NCBI GenBank assembly: GCA_025963635.1
Contig: JAOQAK010000032.1
Span: forward strand, 1 to 64,000
Source of the DNA: Ferruginibacter sp.
GTDB taxonomy: Bacteria; Bacteroidota; Bacteroidia; Chitinophagales; Chitinophagaceae
Direction of reading: 5' to 3'
Length of the DNA stretch: 64,000 bases
The stretch's first letter is position 1. Each line of letters starts with the position of its first letter. Below the pieces are notes generated by a model that ran no database searches, had not been told where the DNA came from, and saw only the letters and a program-made list of their open reading frames with translations. The translations under genes and the position numbers were made by a program. Of this stretch, positions 45,416 to 54,932 are shown piece after piece.

Positions 45416-46507
45416 ATGCGCACCCGTAAATACATTTCCTATTTATTGAACCCCCTGGAGTTGGTACGTACAAAAAAAATATTGCAGGTAAATCCCACCA
45501 TACCGGCGTCGAGGAAAGAACCTGAATTTACCAAATTGTTTGTATACGATTACAACGAGCAGCGCATTGAAGAAAAAGAACTGTCCGGTATTGAATCCTG
45601 TTATCCTTACATTGAATCGCCGGGCATCACCTGGCTGAATGTAGATGGATTGCGCAAAGTGGATGTGGAAGCCATTTGCAATAAATACGGAATTCATAAC
45701 CTGATCACCGAAGATATATTGAGTATCGGGCAGCGGCCTAAAATGGATGAGATAGATGGAATACTCTTTTGCCTGCTCAACATGTTATATTTTAACGAAA
45801 AGGATGGGGCAGTGGAGATTGAACAGATCAGTATCGTATTGGGTAAAAACTTCGTAATCAGTTTCCAGGAAGATCAAACCAGGGATGTATTTAACCCGTT
45901 ACGGGAAAAACTAAAAATTTCAGCCAGCAAACTACGGAATAACGGAGCCGATTTTTTATTTTATTCGCTGATTGATATGATCGTGGATAATTATTACGTG
46001 GTGATGGAGAAGTTGGGCGACCGTATCGAGATTCTTGAAGAAGATATCGTTCGTTATTCCAATAAAAGGAGCCTTGCGAAAATAAGTATGTTAAGAAAAG
46101 AAATGATTATTTTAAAACGCAGCGTGGCACCTGTAAGAGAATTGGTAAATGGAATTCTGCGAAGCGAGAGTGAATTGATTGAAGAAAAAACTGAAAAGTA
46201 TTTTAAAGATGTGTATGATCATATTGTACAGGCCAATGACCTTGCGGAGAATTATCGCGATATGATGATGAACTTGCACGACCTGTATCTCAGCAATGTT
46301 AATTTAAAAATGAACGAGGTGATGAAGGTAATGGCGATCGTTACCTGTTTGCTCGCTCCTGCAACCGTTATCGGCGGTATTTTTGGAATGAATTTCGAAG
46401 CAATCCCGCTGCTGCATAATAAATGGGGATTTTTTATTTCCGTAGGCCTGATGTTGTTTATCCCGTTGGCCATGTTGCGAAAGTTTAGAAAGCAGGGCTG
46501 GTTCTAA
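45416..46507 (+). CDS. corA: Magnesium/cobalt transporter CorA
   Basis: 363 residues. Cytoplasmic alpha/beta domain with a long helix and two C-terminal membrane helices; the GMN selectivity motif is in GGIFGMNFEAIPLLH. The loop after it replaces the usual MPEL by a short IPLLH part, as in many Bacteroidota proteins. It lets Mg2+ or Co2+ into the cell down the gradient. Confidence 0.93.
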   Translation: MRTRKYISYLLNPLELVRTKKILQVNPTIPASRKEPEFTKLFVYDYNEQRIEEKELSGIESCYPYIESPGITWLNVDGLRKVDVEAICNKYGIHNLITEDILSIGQRPKMDEIDGILFCLLNMLYFNEKDGAVEIEQISIVLGKNFVISFQEDQTRDVFNPLREKLKISASKLRNNGADFLFYSLIDMIVDNYYVVMEKLGDRIEILEEDIVRYSNKRSLAKISMLRKEMIILKRSVAPVRELVNGILRSESELIEEKTEKYFKDVYDHIVQANDLAENYRDMMMNLHDLYLSNVNLKMNEVMKVMAIVTCLLAPATVIGGIFGMNFEAIPLLHNKWGFFISVGLMLFIPLAMLRKFRKQGWF

Positions 46508-46556
46508 ACATACAAAAGCCAGGCATTGCTGCGGCCTTCTGCTCTAATTAAAAATC

Positions 46557-47586
46557 ATGATGATAAAAGTTGTTTACCGTCTCTTGTTTTCAATTTGCAT
46601 GGTTTCACTGCCTGTCCCCGTTCCAGCCAAAGTAATCTTGTAACCAACAATGATCACGTGAACAACTACCAACTTTTAAGGAACTGGCCTAATCTGCCCG
46701 CCGGTTTGAAATTGGGCAATCCAACTGGGATTGGGATTGACACCAATCAACATATTTTCATTTTTCACCGTGCAGATAGAGTGTGGCCCTTATTGGGCGC
46801 TATGCCCAAAAGCTATATTTCGTCCAAAACCATTTTGATGCTCGATAAGAACAGTGGGGAACTATTAAATAGTTGGGGAGAGAATCTTTTTATAATGCCC
46901 CATGGTTTAACCGTTGACAAAAACAACAATATCTGGGTTACAGATGTAGGATTGCACCAGGTTTTTAAATTCAGTCATGATGGTAATTTATTAATGAAAC
47001 TTGGTGAAGCCGGGTTCCCCGGAAACGATTCATTACATTTTAATCTTCCAACGGATGTTGCGGTTACAAAAGATGGTTCTTTTTATGTGAGCGACGGTTA
47101 TGGTAATAGCAGGATTGTAAAATTTTCTTCAGCCGGGCAATACCTTTTTGAATGGGGAAAAAAGGGAAACAATGAAGGAGAATTTAACTTACCACACGCA
47201 ATTGATTTAGACAATAAAGAAAATGTGTATGTAGCAGATAGGGAAAACAACCGTATCCAGGTTTTTGATCCTTCAGGAAAATTTTTGGCCCAATGGACGC
47301 ATGAAAGTTTTGGAACGATAAGTTCAGTGGTATTTGACAGGGCAAACAATGGTTTTGTTGCAGTAGATTTTGCCACGGCCTGGTTTAACTTACAACACAA
47401 GGGCTCGGATATTATTCTTTTTGATTCCGCAGGCAATCTTATTAAGAAATTTGGAAAAGCCCTTTTATCGAAAGAAGGAATAAATGCTGGTACCACGATA
47501 TTGTGACCGATGATGCCGGAAATATTTATGTTACAGATATACTTGGCAACAGGATCCAAAAATTTATAAAGGGTTCCAGCCAATAA
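46557..47586 (+). pseudogene. Frameshifted NHL-repeat lipoprotein (peptidyl-amidating-lyase-like)
   Basis: The main frame (46526-47506) holds NHL/beta-propeller repeats: IWVTDVGLHQVFKFSHDG, FNLPTDVAVTKDGSFYVSDG, NVYVADRENNRIQVFD. This resembles peptidyl-alpha-hydroxyglycine amidating lyase domains. Its start lacks a signal, but another frame from ATG 46557 gives a signal-like MMIKVVYRLLFSICMVS that would join, after one base shift near 46606, to TACPRSSQ, a lipobox-like cysteine. At the other end the frame stops early at about 47506, while the next frame continues with WYHDIVTDDAGNIYVTDILG and NRIQKF to a stop at 47584-47586. Two independent shifts suggest a decayed gene or sequence errors. 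Confidence 0.7.
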
Positions 47587-47729
47587 TAATCCGCTGGCAT
47601 TTTTAAGTTCCGTGTTTTTAAAACCATCTTATATAACGGCAGATTTGGATTCATTACTCCCGGGAAATTTTGTTATTAAGGAGCCACATCTTGCAGCAAA
47701 CTATCGGAAAATAATATATTTTTTCGCAG

Positions 47730-48005
47730 TTAATCTTCGGCAGTTGCTGGACTGATTATTACTTTTATTTCTTCAATCCCATTCACAGGAAAACTCGCAC
47801 AATTTGAATGCTCCCTGATAACATCTTCACTTTCTGCTTCGTGAATGCAATAAATTTTGTCATTGGTAACATAAGATTCAACCCAGTTATATGGTTTACT
47901 CAATACAGAAACGGCTGACATGGAAGTTTTTGAAATAGCCTGCAATTCTTCTGCAGTCATATTGCCTGCTCCGGGCAGTTCTCTTACAATAATAAATTTT
48001 TTCAT
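47730..48005 (-). CDS. DUF4242 domain protein
   Basis: 91 residues, one small ferredoxin-like domain: KKFIIVRELPGAG, then KPYNWVESYVTNDKIYCIHE and a final IREHSNCASFP. DUF4242 includes nickel-binding SCO4226-like proteins; metal binding here is not shown. A TATTTTTG box lies upstream (48028-48035, minus). It is next to a LuxR regulator on the same strand. Confidence 0.82.
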   Translation of the reverse strand: MKKFIIVRELPGAGNMTAEELQAISKTSMSAVSVLSKPYNWVESYVTNDKIYCIHEAESEDVIREHSNCASFPVNGIEEIKVIISPATAED

Positions 48006-48027
48006 GGTGTTAATTTTTAGCTGGATA

Positions 48028-48035
48028 CAAAAATA
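48028..48035 (-). promoter_or_regulatory. -7 box upstream of the DUF4242 gene
   Basis: Minus strand TATTTTTG, 22 bp before the ATG. Confidence 0.45.
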
Positions 48036-48091
48036 TTGCTGGAATTACAGGCGTAGATAAAAGTTGTTCCCCAATTTACACAACGAATTCC

Positions 48092-50692
48092 CTATTTTAG
48101 AATACCTATACGAAGAGCCTCACTAACTGCTTTGGACCGGGAATTTGTATCCAATTTGAACAAGATGCTGGAAATATGATGGTCAACAGTTTTTGCAGAA
48201 ATATACAATTGTGCTGCAATCTCCTTGTTCTGCAGTTCTTCTTTCAGCAGCCGTAAAACATCCATTTCCCTGCCAGTTAAAAAAGCAGTATTTGAACGGG
48301 TTGATTCTCTTATGCCGCGGGGAATATTTTTAATACCCAAATTCCTCATCTCTTGTTTCATTTTTTCATGTACTGCTGTGGCACCCAGTTCCTGCATCAT
48401 TGCAATCGCTTTTCTTTTATCCTCCTCTTTTCCTTCAAACAAAAAAAGGGCCTGTTCATAAGGACAACCTAAATTTCCCCAAAACGCTGCTGCCTTCAAA
48501 GCCTTCGCTGAGCTGCTCATATCATAGGCTTCAGCAATTTCTTTGGTTAGTGGAGCCAACACTCTTCCTGCTTTTTTCATCCAAAATGCAAATTCATTTT
48601 TCTCTGAATCAATTCCAGCTTCCTGCATAAGTACAGCTGTTTGTTCAATGTCTTCGTTTTCAATAATCTTTTTTCCTGTCAGCCATTCATATTCCAGTAA
48701 GGCAACCATTGAAGGAATAACTCTTTGCAGTTCCATTGTTTCAAACGCCTCGGCTTTTGCTTCAAGTAAAAAAGGCAATGCATCTTTTTCTCCTCTCCTC
48801 ATTATTATTCGAGCCAACACAATGAGCACTGTAATTTTAAAAATAGCCAGCTGATTTTCGTTTTTAAGAAGATTGTCTGCAATGGCGCATGCCACGGTCC
48901 AGTTACCCGTTTCAAAGTTCAGTCTTGCTTTCCAGGAAGACATATAGGTGGTCCAGGAATTCAAGTCCCTCTCTTCACAGTAACGGATACCTTCTTCCAA
49001 TGCCTTCCTTGCAAAAGCATAATTTTTTATTTTTACGGAACCACTCCCAAGATTGGTATAGGCGCGTGCGGCATGTTCATGATAAGAGTTCTGTAATGCA
49101 ATTTCCAGGCTTTGCTGCAGCATTGCTATGCCTTTTTGTTCGGACGAGGGGATAAACATTTGTGCTGTACCCACATTATTCAATGCATGAGATAGAATTT
49201 CTTTATTGCCCAGTTCCTTCGCCATTTCAATAGCCTCCTCTCCCCACAAAATACAATCGGCCGGTTCATCAGAAAGCATTTTTAACTGAGACATATTACT
49301 AAACGCCATTGCCTTTGTTGATGAAGCCGGCCGGTCTTTCAGCACTCCAATAGCCTGCCGGGCAAAGCTTTCCGCATTCTTCCTGTTGCCATCAAACCAC
49401 CACAGGCGTGACAAAAAATGCAGGTTGTGCCCGGTTTTTTCTATATCAGCTTTCTCTGTCCAGAGATTTAAAACCTTTTCTGTAAAAGCGATGGCTTCCT
49501 TTACCTGGTTGCTGAGATAACACTCATAAGCATAGGCTTCATAAAATTCCGCCAGTTGGCAGTCATCATCCCCTTCGAAATATTCAATGGCTGTGCGAAA
49601 TAATCTTGAAGCTTCCTTGTGTGCACCTAGCGATGCAGCTTTCCTTGCCGCTTCCGGTGCATATTTGACCACCAGTTTTTTTTCGTTGGCATTTTTAGCA
49701 TAATGCAGTATCCGCTCAATCTCACCGCTTTCCTCAAAAGAATCTAAAAAAAGTTCAAGCATCATTTTATTCAGCGTAATTCGCTTGAATGGGGAAAGTG
49801 ATTCTTCGATCGTTCTCCGATATAACTCGTGCTTGAAAACGACTTTACCATTTTGAACAACGAGGACACTGATTGCAAAACAATGATCCATTGCTTCATC
49901 CCAGGCAGATTTGATTTTTACAAAACGGTCAACTTCCAGTCCTTCCGGGATTACCGAACATATTTGCCAGGCGTTTTTTGTGCCTTCTTCCTGTCGTTCA
50001 TAAACAGAAAGTATCGCATCTTTAATATTATCCGGAACACCGGGACTGTAACTTGCCAAAATCTCATTTACGTAAAATGGATTGCCTCCTGATATGCTGT
50101 AAACATCTTCACCGCTATAACCTTTCTGCGCTGCCATCTTTACCACGGCTTCTTTCGATAATGGTGTTAGCGCTAATTTCGTAAATGAATCCGGGCGCAG
50201 TTGCCCCAATACATTTCGAAGGGGATGTCTTGAGTAAATTTCATTATCGCGGTAAGTGAGAATGAAAAGACAGGGTAGCTGATCAATGCGCCGCACAAAA
50301 AACTTGATGAAATCAAGCGTTCCCTCATCGGCCCAGTGAATGTCTTCGAAAACCATTAACAACTTCCCTTTTTTTGTGCTTAGCTCCTGGAAAAAATTGG
50401 CAAAGAGTACAGAGCGTTCTTCGTTGGTAGGAGGAACAGGCCAGCGTTCTTTGTTAACCTGCCACAGAACATCATACAAAGGTGCCAAAGGACGGGGTGT
50501 AAATAAGCCATCGCAGGCTCCATGGTAGATGGTGCAGGCATCCGCCTGTTCCTTGCAAAAAGCCTTTACCAATGTAGTTTTCCCGATGCCTGGTTCACCT
50601 TTTAACAGGACGCAATGCCCCTCCCCCCCTGCAATATTTTCAAAATATTTTTGCAGTGATGACATCAATCCGTCTCTTTCAATCAGAGCCAT
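48092..50692 (-). CDS. Large ATPase/TPR transcriptional regulator with LuxR HTH
   Basis: 866 residues. N-terminal AAA_16 ATPase: Walker A GEPGIGKTT (about 32-40), Walker B LLMVFEDIHWADEG (about 113). A long helical TPR-like middle (about 370-780). LuxR-type HTH at the end (LTGREMDVLRLLKEELQNKE, then IAAQLYISAKTVDHHISSIL). The layout is that of the LAL/MalT-type regulators; its ligand is unknown. It probably controls nearby or distant genes; the DUF4242 gene 86 bp downstream on the same strand may be cotranscribed. Confidence 0.87.
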   Translation of the reverse strand: MALIERDGLMSSLQKYFENIAGGEGHCVLLKGEPGIGKTTLVKAFCKEQADACTIYHGACDGLFTPRPLAPLYDVLWQVNKERWPVPPTNEERSVLFANFFQELSTKKGKLLMVFEDIHWADEGTLDFIKFFVRRIDQLPCLFILTYRDNEIYSRHPLRNVLGQLRPDSFTKLALTPLSKEAVVKMAAQKGYSGEDVYSISGGNPFYVNEILASYSPGVPDNIKDAILSVYERQEEGTKNAWQICSVIPEGLEVDRFVKIKSAWDEAMDHCFAISVLVVQNGKVVFKHELYRRTIEESLSPFKRITLNKMMLELFLDSFEESGEIERILHYAKNANEKKLVVKYAPEAARKAASLGAHKEASRLFRTAIEYFEGDDDCQLAEFYEAYAYECYLSNQVKEAIAFTEKVLNLWTEKADIEKTGHNLHFLSRLWWFDGNRKNAESFARQAIGVLKDRPASSTKAMAFSNMSQLKMLSDEPADCILWGEEAIEMAKELGNKEILSHALNNVGTAQMFIPSSEQKGIAMLQQSLEIALQNSYHEHAARAYTNLGSGSVKIKNYAFARKALEEGIRYCEERDLNSWTTYMSSWKARLNFETGNWTVACAIADNLLKNENQLAIFKITVLIVLARIIMRRGEKDALPFLLEAKAEAFETMELQRVIPSMVALLEYEWLTGKKIIENEDIEQTAVLMQEAGIDSEKNEFAFWMKKAGRVLAPLTKEIAEAYDMSSSAKALKAAAFWGNLGCPYEQALFLFEGKEEDKRKAIAMMQELGATAVHEKMKQEMRNLGIKNIPRGIRESTRSNTAFLTGREMDVLRLLKEELQNKEIAAQLYISAKTVDHHISSILFKLDTNSRSKAVSEALRIGILK

Positions 50693-50873
50693 ATTGACAA
50701 CAATTTTTTAATCTGGTAGATATAAATTTGGAAGAATCTCTTACAAGCTGCAGGCCGTTATATCGTGCTTTGTATCTGGAATAAAATTATTAAACAAAAT
50801 TAAAATTATTACCAATAAAAGTCAATTTTTGAGGATGTGACTGCATTTTAGCATCAGTTTATGCTGGTGGAGT

Positions 50874-51467
50874 TTACAAGATTTTATTCACGGCTTCTAT
50901 GGCCTTTCTTAACCGCTCCTCATAATTGCCGTTGATGGCTACCCAGGGCACAGGTTGGTTTACCAGGATATCTTTATAGTGATGAAATAACTTTTCCCTT
51001 GTCTGCCGGTCTGGATATTCTCTTAGCTCATCTTGTATCCAGGGTAGATCAATATCGCAAAGCAGGTAAAGGTCGTATTTCCTTTCAACGATTTGATTTA
51101 AAATCCAATGATGGCATTTTCCGAACACAAACTCGCTCCACACTTTAAGCACATACATATCCGTATCAACAAAGATGGGGGTGGCGACATCATTCACTGC
51201 CGCTGCTAATGTGGGGTGGGAGCTTTCCGCTTCTCTCGAAATTTTGGCAAAGCTGGCGGATACAGATGCAATGACAGAATCTTCCAATGCCAGCTGGCCT
51301 TTTGCGATATCGAGTAAATCGTCATAGGTGTATTTCGTGCCATTTTTTTGTAAGTATTCCCGTGCAAATTCTCTCACCCAGCGGGTGCCAAAATGAACTG
51401 CCAGCTGTTCACATAACGTGCTTTTCCCCGTGCTTTCAGGACCTATAATAACAATTTTTTTGATCAT
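50874..51467 (-). CDS. NadR-type nicotinamide riboside kinase
   Basis: 197 residues from ATG 51467 (MIKKIVIIGPESTGKSTLCE), sharing an ATGA overlap with the glycosylase stop; a start at 51482 would add five residues. P-loop GPESTGKST, then WVREFAREYL and FVDTDMYVLKVWSE match the ribosylnicotinamide kinase domain of NadR. It lacks the NadR HTH and NMN adenylyltransferase domains. With PnuC in the same operon it should trap imported nicotinamide riboside as NMN. Confidence 0.85.
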   Translation of the reverse strand: MIKKIVIIGPESTGKSTLCEQLAVHFGTRWVREFAREYLQKNGTKYTYDDLLDIAKGQLALEDSVIASVSASFAKISREAESSHPTLAAAVNDVATPIFVDTDMYVLKVWSEFVFGKCHHWILNQIVERKYDLYLLCDIDLPWIQDELREYPDRQTREKLFHHYKDILVNQPVPWVAINGNYEERLRKAIEAVNKIL

Positions 51468-52027
51468 GATGTCATCGCCCAAAGAGGTTTGGCTTTTAAA
51501 ATTTTTTTATAAACAACACAATCCTGGTGATGTGCTCCCGGTAAAAAACCCGTACTCAATAAAAATTCATTTACTATTTCTCCGCCGGTAAAACGGAAAG
51601 TCTTTTTAAAGAGACCGGTCCACTCTGCCCTTGTTTTAGGATGGTGATGATTAAGCCATTTTTCAAAGGAGCCAAATTCCTTTTGCAGGGAGAGAATGGT
51701 TTTTGCATTTTCAATAGCGGCATTTATTTTAAGCCGGTTGCGGATGATCCCGGGATCATTCATCAAACGCAAAACGTCTTTGTCTTTAAAGGCGGCTACT
51801 TTTTTGATATCGAAATGATGATATGCTTTCCTGAAATTATCCTGCTTCTTCAGGATGGTGGTCCAGCTTAAACCAGCCTGGTTGATCTCCAAAACCAACC
51901 GACAAAACAATTCATTGTCATTATGAATTGGAAATCCATAATGCTGATCATGATATAATTTGTGCATCACCGAGTCATCGGGTTTCATCCTGTTGATGGC
52001 TCCGCAATAAGTGTTTACAATATCCAT
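51464..52027 (-). CDS. tag: DNA-3-methyladenine glycosylase I
   Basis: 187 residues from ATG 52027 (MDIVNTYCGAINRM); a TAACTTTG box ends six bases upstream, and the longer frame to 52078 is untypical. Family marks: YHDQHYGFPIHNDNELF, LEINQAGLSWTTILKK, FRKAYHHFD and the C-terminal HHQDC that with the first Cys forms the zinc site. It excises 3-methyladenine from DNA. It sits between the NAD-salvage genes PnuC and NadR-kinase, sharing ATGA with the latter. Confidence 0.9.
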   Translation of the reverse strand: MDIVNTYCGAINRMKPDDSVMHKLYHDQHYGFPIHNDNELFCRLVLEINQAGLSWTTILKKQDNFRKAYHHFDIKKVAAFKDKDVLRLMNDPGIIRNRLKINAAIENAKTILSLQKEFGSFEKWLNHHHPKTRAEWTGLFKKTFRFTGGEIVNEFLLSTGFLPGAHHQDCVVYKKILKAKPLWAMTS

Positions 52028-52033
52028 AAGTAC

Positions 52034-52041
52034 CAAAGTTA
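52034..52041 (-). promoter_or_regulatory. -7 box directly upstream of tag
   Basis: Minus strand TAACTTTG, then GTACTT, then ATG: another near-leaderless start. Confidence 0.5.
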
Positions 52042-52125
52042 TTGTTGATAATTGATCTCGGTTTAATTGGTCATACATTCACAGCATACTCCATATTACA
52101 AGCTGCAAATTAAAGTGTCTTCATT

Positions 52126-52785
52126 TTAGAAGATCTCACCAATCGGGTTAACTGCTGTGCTATTAGGGGCATTTTTTCTTCTTATCCATTCCACCAAACC
52201 GAATACTGCCATCACCAGCAAAACAACATAGAAGACACTTGTAAACACATAGTGCTTCACAAAGTATAGGGGAACGGAAGCGATATTGGTTGCGATCCAC
52301 CAATACCAGCTTTCGACTTTCTTTTTCGTCATCAGCCACATACCTGTATAAGCGGTTGCGCTGGCAAAGGCATCCGCCCAGGGAATGGCTTCCGGTGCAA
52401 AGTCCTTTTTTAAATATGTCAGGGCAAAAAAGATGGCGATATAAAATGCTGCAAAAAATGCCAGGTGTTGAAACCATTCTTTTTTATCCGACCCGGTAAT
52501 ATGTAAAACAGGCCTGTGCGACTGGTCTTTTTTAGCCCATAATATCCATCCATAAATACTCATTATTGTGTAATAAAAGTTTACACTTGCTTCTCCCAAT
52601 AAGCCGCCTTTAAAACTCAGGTAAATATAAAAGATGGTATTGATCAACCCGGTAGGGTACACCCAAATATTTTCTTTTCTAGAGAACCATACGCTGGCAA
52701 TGCCTGCAAAAACGGCAACATACTCGAGGGCTCCCGTGTTTTTCATGCCCTCAATAAATTGCACAATTATTTCCTGTACTGTCAA
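52126..52785 (-). CDS. pnuC: Nicotinamide riboside transporter PnuC
   Basis: 219 residues, about seven membrane helices. PnuC marks: EYVAVFAGIASVWFSRKENI, WVYPTGLINTIFYIYL, YGWILWAKK and the C-terminal WYWWIATNIASVPLYF. The family carries nicotinamide riboside (PnuC) or thiamine (PnuT); the NadR-type kinase in the same operon points to nicotinamide riboside, and no TPP riboswitch is visible. Confidence 0.9.
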   Translation of the reverse strand: MTVQEIIVQFIEGMKNTGALEYVAVFAGIASVWFSRKENIWVYPTGLINTIFYIYLSFKGGLLGEASVNFYYTIMSIYGWILWAKKDQSHRPVLHITGSDKKEWFQHLAFFAAFYIAIFFALTYLKKDFAPEAIPWADAFASATAYTGMWLMTKKKVESWYWWIATNIASVPLYFVKHYVFTSVFYVVLLVMAVFGLVEWIRRKNAPNSTAVNPIGEIF

Positions 52786-52794
52786 AATGGAAGA

Positions 52795-53412
52795 TTAAAT
52801 GTGGATGTTTCGGTATTTCCTGAATGGCCGAAGATAAATAATTCCTTTTGATGTTATAAAGCGGGTGGCAGTTGGTATCCACTGTCCCCTCGCATCGTTT
52901 CGCCAAACCAGGAAATGTAAATGAGGAAAAAGTGCGAAACCCGTTTTCCCGCTAAGACCAATATGTTGCCCCTGCAATACTGTGTCGCCAACGTTTACCA
53001 GGGCACCATTATGTTGCAGGTGCCAGTACCCGGCTCTTGATCCATCAGGGTGCTGAATGATTATAAAATTTCCTTCGGACCTATATTTTTTGTTCCACCC
53101 TCCTTTACTCCCATCTTCTTTAACCCTTGTAACAATGCCGTTCCTCGCCGCATGTACCGCTGTTCCGCTCTTCATTTTAAAATCAAGGGCCGCCCTGTTT
53201 TTATGAGAATACCTGCTAAAATATCCCTGTACCAAACGGTGAGACGTATTATACGCATAGGGCAAGTTATAAGCATAACTGGTATCCTCTTTAACGATCC
53301 CTTTTTGGAGTTGTTTTATTTGGGTGCGAAAAGGATACTTGCTGGCAGAGCAGCCAACTAACAGTAGAGCAATTAAAAAATTCAGGAGAAGATATTGTTT
53401 ACAGGTCATCAT
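52795..53412 (-). CDS. M23 family peptidase, lipoprotein
   Basis: 205 residues. A signal peptide with lipobox LLVGCSAS (Cys about 21). The LytM/M23 zinc site: HKNRAALDF (HxxxxxxD), and later FPHLHFLVW (HxH). Also YWHLQHNGALVNVGDTVLQGQ. It should cut peptidoglycan cross-bridges at the envelope. It is 9 bp upstream of pnuC and so leads that operon. Confidence 0.87.
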   Translation of the reverse strand: MMTCKQYLLLNFLIALLLVGCSASKYPFRTQIKQLQKGIVKEDTSYAYNLPYAYNTSHRLVQGYFSRYSHKNRAALDFKMKSGTAVHAARNGIVTRVKEDGSKGGWNKKYRSEGNFIIIQHPDGSRAGYWHLQHNGALVNVGDTVLQGQHIGLSGKTGFALFPHLHFLVWRNDARGQWIPTATRFITSKGIIYLRPFRKYRNIHI

Positions 53413-53637
53413 ACATTACAGCCGCCAATTAGGTTACAGGATAAGTTTAACGTGAATAGAAGGATAAAGTTCGGCATGAAATGTACTCCACATTCATTCT
53501 ATTTTTAAGTAGTAACAAAGTTAGAACTTGCAGATAAACCGTTTTGCAATCACAGAGCAAACTGCTGAACATTTGAAAGAAAGCTTTCGTGCGGCAGTCT
53601 TAAAGATATTTAAAGGATAAAAAAGAGCAGCTTTGCA

Positions 53638-53981
53638 TTGATGGTTATCTTATACCTGGGTGCCGGTGTAAATCATTTTGTGCATCCCGGCTCATATCTT
53701 GCTATTATTCCGCCTTACTTCCCCTATCCAATGTTTATCAATTATGCAAGCGGTATAGCAGAGATTCTTTTAGGTATATTGTTACTGTTTACCGCCACAA
53801 GAACAACAGCCGTGATCGGTGTATTATTTTACTGATACTTTTTATTCCAGCGCATGTTTATATGATACAAAAGGGCGGTTGTGTAAACACTAATATCTGC
53901 TGGCCTGCATGGAAGGCCTGGCTACGGTTATTTCCTCTCCAGTTTATGTTGATGTGGTGGGCATGGTGGCTGAGAAAATAA
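53638..53981 (+). pseudogene. Frameshifted DoxX-like membrane protein
   Basis: Frame one gives MMVILYLGAGVNHFVHPGSY, LAIIPPYFPYPMF and a membrane helix IAEILLGILLLFTATRTTAV, then stops at TGA 53833-53835. A shift by one base in the TATTATTTTAC run continues as LLILFIPAHVYMIQKGG and then WPAWKAWLRLFPLQFMLMWW to a stop at 53979-53981. Joined, this is a complete small DoxX/MauE-like four-helix protein. Either decayed or a sequence error in a T-run. Confidence 0.7.
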
Positions 53982-54022
53982 TATTCCTGTAAATAAAGTG
54001 CCGCCAGGCGGAGGTTGACTAA

Positions 54023-54060
54023 AAAAACACCCGTGCGATGAATGCTGCACGGGTGTTTTT
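54023..54060. terminator. Bidirectional terminator
   Basis: 14-bp perfect arms AAAAACACCCGTGC (54023-54036) and GCACGGGTGTTTTT (54047-54060), ten-base loop. It separates the DoxX-like gene from the minus-strand NifU-type gene. Confidence 0.88.
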
Positions 54061-54099
54061 AAATAAAAACTCTTCTATTCTTTATAGGTATGCTTTTTC

Positions 54100-54699
54100 T
54101 TATTCTGCTTCGGCCACCACTTCGGTCACTTCGGGAATCATCCTTTTCATCATTCCTTCAATACCGGCTTTGAGGGTGATCATTGATGAAGGGCATCCGC
54201 TACAGCTTCCCTGCAACATTAAATTTACCCTGCCATCTTCATAGCTTTTAAATTGTATCGCACCGCCATCCATTTCAACAGCCGGCTTTACATAATTCTC
54301 CAACAACTCTTTGATGCGTTTTACCACATCATCATCATCGGCACTCACAGCATTGCTGCTTTCCTGTTTCATCGAAGCCACATCTTCTTCATTTACTACA
54401 GCCTTTCCTTCTTCAAGATATTCTTTTAAAAATTGTTTGATCGTAGGGATCACATCCTGCCAGTCGTCTGTACCGGTGGTTTTCGTAATCGTAATAAAAT
54501 TACTTGCTATGAAAACCGATTTAATAAACGGGAAGGTAAATAATTCCTGTGCCAGGGGCGAAGGAACCGCACTTACCTCATCCGGGAAGTCGATGCTTTT
54601 ACCGGGATATAATAATTTATTGGCCACAAATTTCATTGTTTCCGGGTTGGGAGTCATCTCCGTATAAATACTGATCACCGGGTTGCCTGTTTTAATCAT
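54100..54699 (-). CDS. nfuA: NifU/Nfu-type iron-sulfur scaffold protein
   Basis: 199 residues from ATG 54699 (MIKTGNPVISIYTEMTPNPE); the frame to 54750 runs over a TATCTTTG promoter box. An N-terminal Nfu_N domain (TEMTPNPETMKFVANKLLYPG) and a C-terminal NifU domain with CSGCPSS (CxxC) after the VKPAVEMDGGAIQF signature. It carries [4Fe-4S] clusters to target proteins. The linker is acidic (SADDDD). Confidence 0.9.
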   Translation of the reverse strand: MIKTGNPVISIYTEMTPNPETMKFVANKLLYPGKSIDFPDEVSAVPSPLAQELFTFPFIKSVFIASNFITITKTTGTDDWQDVIPTIKQFLKEYLEEGKAVVNEEDVASMKQESSNAVSADDDDVVKRIKELLENYVKPAVEMDGGAIQFKSYEDGRVNLMLQGSCSGCPSSMITLKAGIEGMMKRMIPEVTEVVAEAE

Positions 54700-54724
54700 A
54701 AAATTATATTTAAAAATTTCAATA

Positions 54725-54732
54725 CAAAGATA
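54725..54732 (-). promoter_or_regulatory. -7 box upstream of the nfuA-like gene
   Basis: Minus strand TATCTTTG, 25 bp before ATG 54699. Confidence 0.5.
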
Positions 54733-54932
54733 ACAAGTCTGGCACAACAACGAAAAACCTCATTTTTTCATCCCGATAAGATGGCGTTAAATTTCCCTGT
54801 TTCGACAATTTTATGCTTTGGAAGAAATATGCTGCGGAGGGAACGCCCGGCTATTTTCCGGGACTGAATTTTGTTTTATGGCGACCAGTTTATAAAAAGC
54901 AGCCTTTTTGCAGGTACCCACTTATTCCGTTG

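Noticed and set aside
46526..46556. ATG at 46526 as start of the NHL protein
   Set aside because: The first 35 residues have no signal-like character, while another frame supplies a good signal peptide.
52786..53637. TPP riboswitch ahead of pnuC (would mean a thiamine transporter)
   Set aside because: No CUGAGA-type core or matching helices seen; the NadR-type kinase points to nicotinamide riboside.
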